The position numbers and the translations under genes were made by a program. From Lutibacter sp. (GTDB taxonomy: Bacteria; Bacteroidota; Bacteroidia; Flavobacteriales; Flavobacteriaceae), in the NCBI RefSeq assembly GCF_030692605.1, contig NZ_JAUYUD010000108.1:1-34463 (forward strand): DNA of 34,463 bases, given 5' to 3'. Under the pieces are notes generated by a model. The model made no database searches. It had not been told where the DNA came from and worked only from the letters and a program-made list of their open reading frames with translations. Positions 8,080-15,959 of the stretch are shown here, piece by piece (positions within the stretch are counted from its first letter, which is position 1; each line of letters starts with the position of its first letter).

Positions 8080-8823
8080 ATGAATAAAAATAATACCATT
8101 TTAATAGTAGAAGATGAAATGATTATAGCTGCCAATATTTCGTTGCAGCTCACTCATTTAGGATATGAAGTAACTGGAATTATTCCGAGGGCTGAAGAAG
8201 TCTTGCCACAAATTCGGCAGCATATTCCTGATATTCTTTTGATAGACATTAATCTAAAAGGCAATTTAGACGGTATTGAATTGGCTCATTTAATTCAGAA
8301 AGAATATAAAATTCCTATAATATATTTAACGGCCAACTCTGACGACGCACATTTTAGCAGAGCAAAAGCTACTAACCCTTACTCATTCATTTCAAAACCA
8401 TTCAAAAAATTAGATTTACAGCGTGCTATTGAGTTAACATTAGCTCGAATTCAAGAGGAACAAAACCATAAAAAGAACTTGGATACAGTTTCTGAAGAGC
8501 CTTTTATTTTGAGTAATTGCATCTTTGTGCGGAGTCACGACAAAATGGTAAAGATCTATATAGACAATATTTTATACATTGAAGCCGAACGCAATTATTG
8601 CAAAATTCACTGTAAAGACAAGGAACATCTTTTAGTAATGACCCTCAAGGATATTGAAGAAAAACTGGTGTCGAAAACATTATTACGCATTCACAGATCC
8701 TTTATTGTCAACCTTTCACATATAGACGAAATTGCTACAAATCATGTCGTAATTGCAAAAAAAGCAATCCCACTAAGTGCCGAATTGAAGAAAAAATTAT
8801 TACTTCATATTCAAAAAGTATAA
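8080..8823 (+). CDS. LytTR-family response regulator
   Basis: A 247-residue regulator with an N-terminal receiver domain (about 5-125) and a C-terminal LytTR DNA-binding domain (about 148-245). Receiver residues are all present: acidic pair Glu11/Asp12, phospho-acceptor Asp56 in LLIDINL, Thr84 and Lys106 in SKPF. The LytTR part shows ILYIEAERNYCKIHC and LLRIHRSFIVNLSHI. Phosphorylation by the partner kinase should control binding to short direct repeats in promoters. It sits 17 bases before the kinase gene and 8 after the SDR gene, so all three may form one operon. Confidence 0.92.
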   Translation: MNKNNTILIVEDEMIIAANISLQLTHLGYEVTGIIPRAEEVLPQIRQHIPDILLIDINLKGNLDGIELAHLIQKEYKIPIIYLTANSDDAHFSRAKATNPYSFISKPFKKLDLQRAIELTLARIQEEQNHKKNLDTVSEEPFILSNCIFVRSHDKMVKIYIDNILYIEAERNYCKIHCKDKEHLLVMTLKDIEEKLVSKTLLRIHRSFIVNLSHIDEIATNHVVIAKKAIPLSAELKKKLLLHIQKV

Positions 8824-8840
8824 TCTGCTAATCGTCTTTT

Positions 8841-10793
8841 ATGAATAAAATCATACTTTATATTTTGCTTCATATTATTTGTAAAGGATATTCTCAGAAC
8901 CATTATGATAATAAACTTTCTTCCAATGAAGTTTTGAAGTGGAGTAGTACATATCAAAATAAAGCACAATATTTTCAAGAAATTCCGCATTTTAACCGAG
9001 ATAGTTCAACCTATTATTATGAAAAAGCAACGAAATTACTCCGAAACAATTCTGGGTTACACTATGAACAATTGGCTTCTATTTATTTACAAAAAGCCGA
9101 TTTGTTAACTTGCAATTATACTTTATCTGGATTAGATTCATTATCTAGAATAGGATGGTACTACTTGAATAAAACTCAAATCAAACAAAACAAGCTTTTA
9201 GAATATAACTTCCTGATCAATTGGGCTGCTATCAAACTCGAATTAAGAGAACATAAAAAATCATTGGTACTTTTTTCGAAAGCGCTCACCCTAACTGACG
9301 ATTTTAAAAGCCCTGATTTAGTGGCGAAAAACTTAATGAATAAGGGGGCTTACTACGAAAGATACCAATTAGAAGAAGAACGAAAATTATCTTTAGAAAA
9401 CCTCTCCAAAAGCCTTTCTTACTACCAAAAATTGGGGGAAGAAAAAAACACAAAAGAACTCTTTTCGATTTACAGGTCAATAATTAGTTATTATACAGAT
9501 AGAAACAGCGACTCTGTGTATTATTATTTCGATAAAATGCAAAAGATTTTGAAATATTCCAAAAACCCAATTATCCCTGCCTGGTATTATGTTTGTTTGG
9601 GCAGGGAACAAATTACTTCACCAGCACAAGGGCAAACTGTAATTAATCAAAAGCAATACGATGAAGGTAAAAGAAATATTATTAAAGCCTTAAAAATAAT
9701 GGAAACCCATAAAATTAATACAAGTAGCATTACACCTTACGGATATGGCTTATTGGCAGATATAAACCTAAGAAACGAACAATACGACTTGGCAATCAGC
9801 AATTATAATGAAAGTAGAGATGGATATATGCGTATAAAAAACCTTTATGCTGCAGAATCTATGACGCAATATATAGGTCAAGCCTACCAATTAAAAGGAG
9901 ACTTAGCCAATGCACTTATCTATTTTAAACAATATTATTTGTTAACCTCAATTTTTCAAAAAGAAAAAAATGAAAGAAGTTTACGAGAACATGAGTTGCA
10001 AATAAATTTATTAAAACAAGAAAAAAAACTTACTCAAAAACAAACTCAACAAACTATATCCATTATTGCATTGCTTACTGTTGCAATATTGCTTGTTTGG
10101 TTCTATAGAAATTATAAGTTAAAACAACAAAGCATCAATCAGTTGGCAATACTTAATAATGACTTAGAAAATAAAAACATTTTACTGGATAAAAAAAATG
10201 CAGAAAATGAATTACTACTAAAAGAAATTCATCATCGGGTAAAAAATAATCTTGAAGTAATATCGAGTTTACTCGAATTACAATCGGCTAAAACTAATGA
10301 CCCAAGTATTAAAGAAGCCATAAAAGACGGGCAAAATAGGGTTAATTCTATAGGAATTGTTCATCAAAAATTGTATCAAGGCAAAAATATTGGTGCCCTA
10401 GAAATGAAAGGATATTTATTGAGCTTGAGCGAAAGCATTATGCATAGTTTTAAAGCCGAAGAATTATTCGATATAGAAATAGTAATGGAAAAACTCGATT
10501 TAGATATTGATACTGCTATTCCATTAGGATTGATTATCAATGAATTATTGACCAATACTATAAAATATGCTTTTCCAAATGGCAAAAAAGGAACTGTTAC
10601 CCTAAAATTAGAAATACAAAATAATAAAATGCTTCATCTCGAATTTTCTGATAATGGTATTGGCAAATCAGATAGTATTCAAGGCACAGGTTTTGGAGGG
10701 CAATTAATTTCGTTGCTTACCCATCAATTGAATGGTATAATGAATGAATTAACACAAAATGGTACCACAATAATTTTTGATTTTAAATTATAG
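8841..10793 (+). CDS. TPR-containing sensor histidine kinase, HisKA_2 type
   Basis: A 650-residue membrane kinase. A signal-like N-terminus (1-18) is followed by a long helical TPR-type sensor region (about 50-390) expected in the periplasm. Then come one membrane segment (about 405-423), a coiled coil (430-460), a HisKA_2 dimerisation domain with the phosphorylation motif EIHHRVKNNL (His464/465), and a HATPase_c domain with the N-box INELLTNTIKYAF and the DNGIG and GTGFGGQLI boxes. TPR plus HisKA_2 kinases paired with LytTR regulators are common in Bacteroidota. The signal is unknown. It forms a pair with the regulator directly upstream. Confidence 0.92.
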   Translation: MNKIILYILLHIICKGYSQNHYDNKLSSNEVLKWSSTYQNKAQYFQEIPHFNRDSSTYYYEKATKLLRNNSGLHYEQLASIYLQKADLLTCNYTLSGLDSLSRIGWYYLNKTQIKQNKLLEYNFLINWAAIKLELREHKKSLVLFSKALTLTDDFKSPDLVAKNLMNKGAYYERYQLEEERKLSLENLSKSLSYYQKLGEEKNTKELFSIYRSIISYYTDRNSDSVYYYFDKMQKILKYSKNPIIPAWYYVCLGREQITSPAQGQTVINQKQYDEGKRNIIKALKIMETHKINTSSITPYGYGLLADINLRNEQYDLAISNYNESRDGYMRIKNLYAAESMTQYIGQAYQLKGDLANALIYFKQYYLLTSIFQKEKNERSLREHELQINLLKQEKKLTQKQTQQTISIIALLTVAILLVWFYRNYKLKQQSINQLAILNNDLENKNILLDKKNAENELLLKEIHHRVKNNLEVISSLLELQSAKTNDPSIKEAIKDGQNRVNSIGIVHQKLYQGKNIGALEMKGYLLSLSESIMHSFKAEELFDIEIVMEKLDLDIDTAIPLGLIINELLTNTIKYAFPNGKKGTVTLKLEIQNNKMLHLEFSDNGIGKSDSIQGTGFGGQLISLLTHQLNGIMNELTQNGTTIIFDFKL

Positions 10794-10974
10794 AAATTGG
10801 TTGTCTGAAAAATGGACTTAAAAACCTAATATACTTCCCTACCCGATAAATAAAATATACTCTTCGGACATTTTATATCCCATTTCGTCCTAATTCGAGT
10901 TTATTTCTAATTGATTATATGTTATTTAGACTGAGAATAAATAATTATTCTACTAACTTAATAAACAATAAATT

Positions 10975-11721
10975 ATGAAAAAAAATTTCCAATGTAAGAT
11001 GAAGACTATTTTTCTTCTCTTGATGCTTATTCCTTTTTTAGGCATAAGCCAAACCAAAAATGTAATTTCGACCAATCGTGTATTTCCTAAGGTGGATAAA
11101 GTGATGGAATTCGAAAAAGCACTCGCTAATCACGCAAAGAAGTACCATGTTGGTGATGTTAAATGGCGTGTATTTCAAATTCAATCAGGACCAGATGCTG
11201 GAGGTTACCATATTGTAGAAGGACCTAAAAGTTGGGAATCAGAAGACAAACGAGGCGATATTAATGTAGAGCATAACAATGATTGGCATAAAAGCGTGAC
11301 CATTTATTTAACTGATAAATCATCTAGTGGTTATTCTGTTTACATCGATTCATTGAGTACAGTGGCTATTGGCGATTATTCGGACAAAGTTCAAGTTACA
11401 CACATTTATCCTAAACAAGGTATTTCTAATTATAGAGTAGCTACTATGCTAAAAAATATGAAAGCCGCTTGGGCTGCAAACGGTTCAACAGTAGCAGTTT
11501 ATGAAACAAATGGTTCTGGACCTGCACAATTTGCTATTGCTAGAAGATACAAACAAGGATTAAAAGAAAAAGAAGCTGGTTTTAGAAAATCATTTGTAGA
11601 TACATACGAAAAAATACATGGAAGAGGTTCTTGGGGAATTTTCAATGATAATGCCAAAGAGCATATCAATGAGCAATGGAGCGAATTACTTTTTTATAGA
11701 GCTGATTTGAGTTCGAAATAA
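10975..11721 (+). CDS. Secreted ABM-like (dimeric alpha/beta barrel type) protein
   Basis: A 248-residue protein with a cleavable signal peptide (hydrophobic 11-22, cut after GISQ). The mature part appears to hold two ferredoxin-like units, each with a strand, a long helix and a strand: FPKVDKVMEFEKALANHAKK with VKWRVFQIQSG, then ISNYRVATMLKNMKAAW with STVAVYETNG. This pattern recalls antibiotic-biosynthesis-monooxygenase/NIPSNAP-type barrels, but I see no diagnostic catalytic residue. The gene at 11843 has the same architecture. The start at 10975 is backed by the TACTAACTTAATAAAC leader; an internal ATG at 10999 would also leave a full signal peptide. Confidence 0.65.
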   Translation: MKKNFQCKMKTIFLLLMLIPFLGISQTKNVISTNRVFPKVDKVMEFEKALANHAKKYHVGDVKWRVFQIQSGPDAGGYHIVEGPKSWESEDKRGDINVEHNNDWHKSVTIYLTDKSSSGYSVYIDSLSTVAIGDYSDKVQVTHIYPKQGISNYRVATMLKNMKAAWAANGSTVAVYETNGSGPAQFAIARRYKQGLKEKEAGFRKSFVDTYEKIHGRGSWGIFNDNAKEHINEQWSELLFYRADLSSK

Positions 11722-11731
11722 ATAAAATCAA

Positions 11732-11766
11732 CAACTCCGACAGAGTTTAAAACTCTGAAAGGGTTG
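11732..11766 (+). terminator. Hairpin after the first ABM-like gene
   Basis: The CAGAGTTT/AAACTCTG stem (11741-11757) is nested within CAACTC/GGGTTG (11732-11737 and 11761-11766, one G-T pair). No T tract follows, so termination is uncertain; it could instead stabilise or separate the two paired genes. Confidence 0.35.
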
Positions 11767-11789
11767 ATAACAAATAAATTAATAATTTC

Positions 11790-11822
11790 AAACCTATATG
11801 CTTTTCAAATCAGCATAGGTTT
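11790..11822 (+). terminator. Second hairpin, directly before the next ABM-like gene
   Basis: AAACCTATATGC (11790-11801) pairs with GCATAGGTTT (11813-11822) with a two-base bulge, followed by ATT. It sits 20 bases before the ATG at 11843, so it may act as a terminator or as a leader structure. Confidence 0.35.
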
Positions 11823-11842
11823 ATTCAACAAAACAAATAATC

Positions 11843-12601
11843 ATGAAAACCTTAAAAAACACAATGTTATTAGCAACACTAATACTAACTGCAAACCTTA
11901 CATTGAATGCTCAAAACCAAATGTTCTCTATTCATGCAGATTATGTAAAACCATCAATGGAAGCGGAATATGTTGAAATCTCTAAAGCTTTTGTAGCCGA
12001 ATGTAAAAAATACAATTTACAAAATGCTGACTGGACGGCTGTAAGACTTGACAATGGAACCTATTTGACTTTTGAATCAATTAAGAATATGGCATCACTT
12101 GATGTAGATAGTTTTGCTCCATTGGCAGATAAAATGGGAAAAGATAAATTTAGAGCTCTTTTTGATCGTTTCAATAAATGCTATGATAGACACGGCAGTT
12201 ATATCATTACTCGAATCGAAAGCCTTACCTATATGCCAGAAGGTGCAATCGCTGCACAGGAAGGCAATAATTATAGAAAATACCATTATTTATATGTAAC
12301 GCCTTCTACTTCTAAAATTGTGGCAGAAAAAATGAAAGCCATAAAAGACCTTTATGTTAAAAAAGGTTCTAAAGAATATTTCCGAGTATATCATAGTGGA
12401 TATGGAACTTTGGGTGAATATTTTCTGGTAGCAATTTCAGCAAAAGATGAACAATCTTATGCAAAACAATCCGATGAAAATGATAAACTATTGGGCGAAG
12501 AAATGAAACTCCTAATGGATGATTTATTCAAAAATATTTCTCGTTATGACCCAGTAACAGGCTATATACGTCCAGAATTGAGCTACACTGCAACAAAATA
12601 A
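11843..12601 (+). CDS. Secreted ABM-like protein, companion of 10975
   Basis: A 252-residue protein with a cleavable signal peptide (cut near LNAQ). Two repeating units are visible: FSIHADYVKPSMEAEYVEIS with DWTAVRLDNGTYLTF, then YLYVTPSTSKIVAEKMKAIK with FRVYHSGYGTLGEYFLVAI. This strand-helix-strand pattern suggests two ferredoxin-like halves, as in the preceding gene, though direct identity between the two proteins is low. No enzyme motif is recognised. A clear hairpin terminator follows at 12613-12650. Confidence 0.65.
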   Translation: MKTLKNTMLLATLILTANLTLNAQNQMFSIHADYVKPSMEAEYVEISKAFVAECKKYNLQNADWTAVRLDNGTYLTFESIKNMASLDVDSFAPLADKMGKDKFRALFDRFNKCYDRHGSYIITRIESLTYMPEGAIAAQEGNNYRKYHYLYVTPSTSKIVAEKMKAIKDLYVKKGSKEYFRVYHSGYGTLGEYFLVAISAKDEQSYAKQSDENDKLLGEEMKLLMDDLFKNISRYDPVTGYIRPELSYTATK

Positions 12602-12612
12602 TTATTAATTCA

Positions 12613-12650
12613 AAACCTCACAGTCTTGAAGTTTTGGGGCTGTGAGGTTT
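12613..12650 (+). terminator. Hairpin terminator
   Basis: AAACCTCACAG (12613-12623) pairs perfectly with CTGTGAGGTTT (12640-12650), an 11-bp stem around a 16-base loop. The T run is short, but position just after a stop codon supports a terminator. Confidence 0.6.
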
Positions 12651-12668
12651 AACTAAAAACTCTTTAAA

Positions 12669-13178
12669 ATGAAAAATTTATTACTACTCGGACTTGTGAT
12701 AGTCTTATCACTATCATCGTGTAATCAAAAACAACGTTACACACAACAATCAGCAGAAATTGACACTTATAAAAAGGTAATGAACGATTATAAAAAAATG
12801 AATTGGGATGATATGCCTAATTATTATGCAGACACAGCCAAAATAGCAAATAATGTAATTACAGCAAAGGCAATAACAGTAGCACAGGCTATCGAAAAAA
12901 ATAAAGATGATGCCAAATTATTTACTTGGGTTGTAGAAGACATAGATTATGAAATGGTGGTTACTGACAAAGGCGAAACTTGGGTAAATTATTGGGGAAT
13001 ATGGAGAGGAACTTTAAAATCAAGCGGAAAAATATATGAAATTCCGTTTCATAATACAGCACAATTCGTAGATGGAAAAATTGTAAGAGAAGATGGCTAT
13101 TGGGATAATTCTGAAATAATGGTGGATTTACAAAAACTTCCGCCGCCGCTGCCAACAGAAACAACCGTAACAAAATAA
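12669..13178 (+). CDS. NTF2/SnoaL-like lipoprotein (paralogue C)
   Basis: A 169-residue lipoprotein (LSSC, lipid Cys18), the same length as the gene at 5526. It shares the family blocks QRYTQQSAEID, YYADTAKIANN, YEMVVTDKGETWVNYWGIW and VREDGYWDNSE with paralogues A and B. The single NTF2-like domain is preserved. Function is unknown; the lipid anchor puts it in the envelope. It follows a terminator closely and is itself closed by a strong terminator at 13192-13229, so it is probably its own transcription unit. Confidence 0.8.
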   Translation: MKNLLLLGLVIVLSLSSCNQKQRYTQQSAEIDTYKKVMNDYKKMNWDDMPNYYADTAKIANNVITAKAITVAQAIEKNKDDAKLFTWVVEDIDYEMVVTDKGETWVNYWGIWRGTLKSSGKIYEIPFHNTAQFVDGKIVREDGYWDNSEIMVDLQKLPPPLPTETTVTK

Positions 13179-13191
13179 TTGTTAATTCCTG

Positions 13192-13229
13192 AGCCTGTTC
13201 GTTGCTAAATAGGAGCGAACAGGTTTTTT
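13192..13229 (+). terminator. Rho-independent terminator
   Basis: CCTGTTCG (13194-13201) pairs with CGAACAGG (13216-13223) and is followed at once by six T residues (13224-13229). This is a textbook intrinsic terminator for the lipoprotein gene upstream. Confidence 0.82.
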
Positions 13230-13242
13230 AATTCATAAAATC

Positions 13243-14181
13243 ATGAAAAAAGTAGGCATCATTGGTGGCTCTGGTTTCATAGGAAGCTACATCACCAAAG
13301 CATTTTTAAACAACGATTTTCTAGTAAAAGTTTCAGCAACCGATATAACTAGAGAAGACAAATACGGACATTTAATGGATTTAAACCATTCGGATAATTT
13401 ACACATCAGCGAACTCGATGTAATGGATAAATCAACTTTACAAGATTTTGTTTTTGATTGTGATATTGTAATTCATGGCGGAACACCTTTTTTATTAGAT
13501 TTTGAAGATGCACAAAACCAGTTGTTTAACCCAACAATAAAAGGAACTGAAAATTTTTTGGAAGTAATTAGTCATACACCAGGAATCGAAAAAGTAGTTT
13601 TTATTGCCTCGGTTGCAGCTTGGAATACAAACTTCCCAATGCCAGCAGGAACTAAAAATTTTACGGATACTTTTGATGAAAACGATACTCGATTTACCAG
13701 TACTGATAGTCATCCATACTCTCAAGCCAAGTTTATGGCCAACCAAGTTGTAGAAAAATTTATCAAAGACAATCGAAATTTATCTTTCGAGATCAGTACC
13801 GTTTCGCCAGTTGCGGTTCTAGGGAAATCAATGTCAGATAGAGAAGATTCTACTTCTTCGGCATTACAGTATTTAATCAAAAATAAAATAGCTCCTGACG
13901 AATTCATTCAAGCACTTTATGACAACGATGTTCCATTTGCCATTGTAGATGTTGAAGATGTTGCCAATGCCACTTTTAAAGCAGCAACTACCAAAGGATT
14001 GCACGGCAAAGATTATTTATTGACAAGCGAAACCTATAAAGTTTCAGATATGAGCGCAATGCTCAACAATCAAGAACCTAAAGAGAAACCAAGTATTGTT
14101 TATAAAAACGATTTGGCTAAAAAAGATTTAGGAATTCAATTTAGACCCGTAAAAGAAACTTTGAAAAATTATTCAAACTAA
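13243..14181 (+). CDS. NAD-dependent epimerase/dehydratase family protein
   Basis: A 312-residue extended-SDR protein. The N-terminus GIIGGSGFIGSY is the GxxGxxG dinucleotide-binding loop. Then come VIHGGTPF in place of the usual VIHLAA, an ASVAAW strand before the active site, and the YSQAKFMA motif giving the Tyr-xxx-Lys pair. There is no signal peptide, so it is cytosolic. Substrates in this superfamily include nucleotide sugars and dihydroflavonol-type carbonyls; I cannot choose among them. The SDR chimera begins 21 bases downstream, probably in the same operon originally. Confidence 0.85.
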   Translation: MKKVGIIGGSGFIGSYITKAFLNNDFLVKVSATDITREDKYGHLMDLNHSDNLHISELDVMDKSTLQDFVFDCDIVIHGGTPFLLDFEDAQNQLFNPTIKGTENFLEVISHTPGIEKVVFIASVAAWNTNFPMPAGTKNFTDTFDENDTRFTSTDSHPYSQAKFMANQVVEKFIKDNRNLSFEISTVSPVAVLGKSMSDREDSTSSALQYLIKNKIAPDEFIQALYDNDVPFAIVDVEDVANATFKAATTKGLHGKDYLLTSETYKVSDMSAMLNNQEPKEKPSIVYKNDLAKKDLGIQFRPVKETLKNYSN

Positions 14182-14202
14182 AATAACTAAAAATATAACA
14201 TC

Positions 14203-14643
14203 GTGAAAAATCAAAAAAGATTAGAAGGAAAGATAGCCCTAATAACGGGTGCAACTGGAGGAATTGGCGAAGCAACAGCAAAGCGATTTCTTGAAGAAGG
14301 CGCAAGCGTAATGCTCGTTGGGCGTTCTGCACAGAAATTAAAAGAAACACGACAACGACTTGCCAATTTTGAAAATGTAGTAGATTTTGTGGCAGATGTT
14401 ACAGACGAAGCAGCAATGGCTTATATTTCAGTAAGAAGAAAATATATTCAACAACACAGAGAATGGATGATTAGAAGTTATGTATTAACCTTTTCTTTTG
14501 TAACTTTTCGTTGGTTAAATGAGTTGCCTATTGCAATTAATTTAATGGAAAAGTTTGAAGAAAGAGGACCAACAATAATTTGATTTTGTTGGACAATACC
14601 GTTACTCATCACTGAAATAATATTGAGTTGGAACAAGAAATAA
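14203..14643 (+). pseudogene. Chimeric remnant: SDR N-terminus joined to DUF2306 C-terminus
   Basis: The first about 72 residues are a normal SDR start (GKIALITGATGGIGEATAKR, then VMLVGRSAQKL). At about 14420 the sequence changes to YISVRRKYIQQHREWMIRSY followed by VLTFSFVTFRWLN, the conserved C-terminal segment of DUF2306 membrane proteins as I know it. The frame meets TGA at 14581, yet continuing past it reads FCWTIPLLITEIILSWNKK to a TAA at 14641, which matches the expected DUF2306 tail. So the unit is two gene halves fused in frame plus one nonsense codon. SDR catalytic residues (NNAG, YxxxK) are missing. The start is GTG at 14203. Confidence 0.78.
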
Positions 14644-14672
14644 ATGAAATTAAAAAATCAAAAGCTATAATT

Positions 14673-15122
14673 ATGAAAAAAACAGTCTTCCTCTTCATTG
14701 CTTTTGCCTTTTTTGGAATGGTAAAAGCTCAAAACACCAACTTTACTTTTAATCACATCGCATTATCTGTAAAAAACACTGATGAATCAGCAACGTTTTA
14801 TAAAGACGTTTTAGGACTTCAGGAAATCACCAATAATACCAAGATTAATGCCACTCGATGGTTTTCTTTAGGTGAAGGAAAAGAATTGCATTTGATTTCT
14901 ATTTTAAAAGAACCCGTTACTATTAATAAAGCAGTTCATTTTGCATTGACAACTGACAACTTTGATGCTTTTGTCAAAACATTAGAAGCAAAGAATATTC
15001 GGTATTCTGATTGGCCTGGAACACCAAATAAAATAAGCTTACGAGCAGATGGAATCAAGCAAATCTATTTTCAAGATCCTGATGGTTATTGGATTGAGGT
15101 GAATAGTGTTGGAAATAAATAA
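14673..15122 (+). CDS. Secreted VOC-family (glyoxalase/bleomycin-resistance fold) protein
   Basis: The ATG at 14673 gives a 149-residue protein with a good signal peptide cut after VKAQ; the frame stays open to a TTG at 14628, but that would add 15 charged residues before the signal. The mature part is one VOC unit pair: FNHIALSVKNTDESATFYKD with a metal-type His, LHLIS, VHFALTTDN with a second His, and QIYFQDPDGYWIEV with the closing Glu. This resembles lactoylglutathione lyase relatives, though export makes that exact role unlikely. The last 81 bases are duplicated at 15718-15798. Confidence 0.85.
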   Translation: MKKTVFLFIAFAFFGMVKAQNTNFTFNHIALSVKNTDESATFYKDVLGLQEITNNTKINATRWFSLGEGKELHLISILKEPVTINKAVHFALTTDNFDAFVKTLEAKNIRYSDWPGTPNKISLRADGIKQIYFQDPDGYWIEVNSVGNK

Positions 15123-15177
15123 AAAACGGGAAAGCCGAAAACCGAAAAGAGTTGGCAAATAATTTAAAAAAAAGAAA

Positions 15178-15666
15178 ATGAAAAAACTATTTTATCAATT
15201 TATCATTCTTGCTGTCTTATTAAATGTTTTGGGCTGCAATTCAAACAATCAGAAATCTGATTTAGAGGTAAATAGGGAAATTGTAAGACAATATCACAAA
15301 GTGTGGTCTGATGGTCAAGTAGCCAATTTAGACAAAATTATGTCGCCAGATTTTGTGTGCCACTTTATTAACGGAATTGAGTGGAAAGGAATTGAAGGAG
15401 CAAAGAATACAATCTCAAGTCACAAAATATCTTTTCCAGATTGGAATGAAAAAATAGTGGATATAATTGCAGAAGGAGATAAAGTAGTAACAAGATATAA
15501 ATCGACAGGAACTCATCAAGGAAAATTTAATGGGCTTGATTCAACAGGTATTAAAGTTACAATATTTGAAACATCTATTTACAGAATAGCAAATGGAAAA
15601 TTAGTTGAACAATGGGGCTTTCCTGACGCATTGAGTTTGAATAACCAACTCCAAGCTAAAAAATAA
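15178..15666 (+). CDS. SnoaL-like (ester cyclase type) lipoprotein
   Basis: A 162-residue lipoprotein (VLGC, lipid Cys20). The mature domain has the SnoaL ester-cyclase order: REIVRQYHKVWSDGQ helix, MSPDFVCH strand, the GIEGAKNTISSH turn, FPDWNEKIVDIIAEGDKVV, then RYKSTGTHQGKF and LVEQWGFPD. This is a different branch from the three paralogues at 5526, 6222 and 12669. Members hydrolyse, cyclise or simply bind small ligands; no function can be assigned. It lies 55 bases after the VOC gene, and the copied VOC tail begins about 50 bases after its stop. Confidence 0.82.
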   Translation: MKKLFYQFIILAVLLNVLGCNSNNQKSDLEVNREIVRQYHKVWSDGQVANLDKIMSPDFVCHFINGIEWKGIEGAKNTISSHKISFPDWNEKIVDIIAEGDKVVTRYKSTGTHQGKFNGLDSTGIKVTIFETSIYRIANGKLVEQWGFPDALSLNNQLQAKK

Positions 15667-15717
15667 TAAGCAAATTAGTAAGAAGCTGCACACAACAACA
15701 ATGCGTTTTATGCAAAT

Positions 15718-15798
15718 AGAGCTGACGGAATCAAGCAAATCTATTTTCAAGATCCTGATGGTTATTGGATTGAAGTGAATAGTGTTGGAAATAAATAA
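15718..15798 (+). pseudogene. Duplicated 3' end of the VOC gene
   Basis: These 81 bases match 15042-15122, the end of the VOC gene including its stop codon, at 77 of 81 positions by direct comparison. The frame reads RADGIKQIYFQDPDGYWIEV and ends in NSVGNK. Similarity resumes downstream (AAAGCCGAAAAC at about 15823 against about 15132). The upstream part of the gene is absent, so it is a fragment. Confidence 0.9.
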
Positions 15799-15959
15799 AC
15801 GCAAATCAATTTCAAAATCAGAAAAGCCGAAAACTGAATTAAAAAAGTAGGCACATTTTAATTTAATCAAGATGAAACGCCCACGACAATTATCATCGAC
15901 ACACAGGGATATGATTATAGGCGTTCCATCTTCCAATAAAAAACAAATATTATAAACAG
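15799..15959. other. Short non-coding stretch, possible further gene remnant
   Basis: Between the VOC tail copy and the RidA-like gene no full gene is seen. One frame around 15871-15940 reads DETPTTIIIDTQGYDYRRSI and then FQ and a stop, which looks protein-like but has a stop just upstream. GATGAAACGCC and GGCGTTCCATC form an imperfect inverted repeat around it. I do not recognise the source. Confidence 0.3.

Noticed and set aside
12114-12299. Overlapping plus-strand frame inside the second ABM-like gene
   Set aside because: It is a shifted frame of a gene with a clear signal peptide and consistent codon use.
14628-14672. Extended N-terminus of the VOC protein from a TTG at 14628
   Set aside because: It would place 15 charged residues before a clear signal peptide and overlaps the end of the DUF2306 remnant.
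15871-15935. Imperfect inverted repeat GATGAAACGCC/GGCGTTCCATC as an integron attC site
   Set aside because: The ends do not fit the attC core patterns RYYYAAC and GTTRRRY, no integrase gene is present, and neighbouring genes lack repeated sites.
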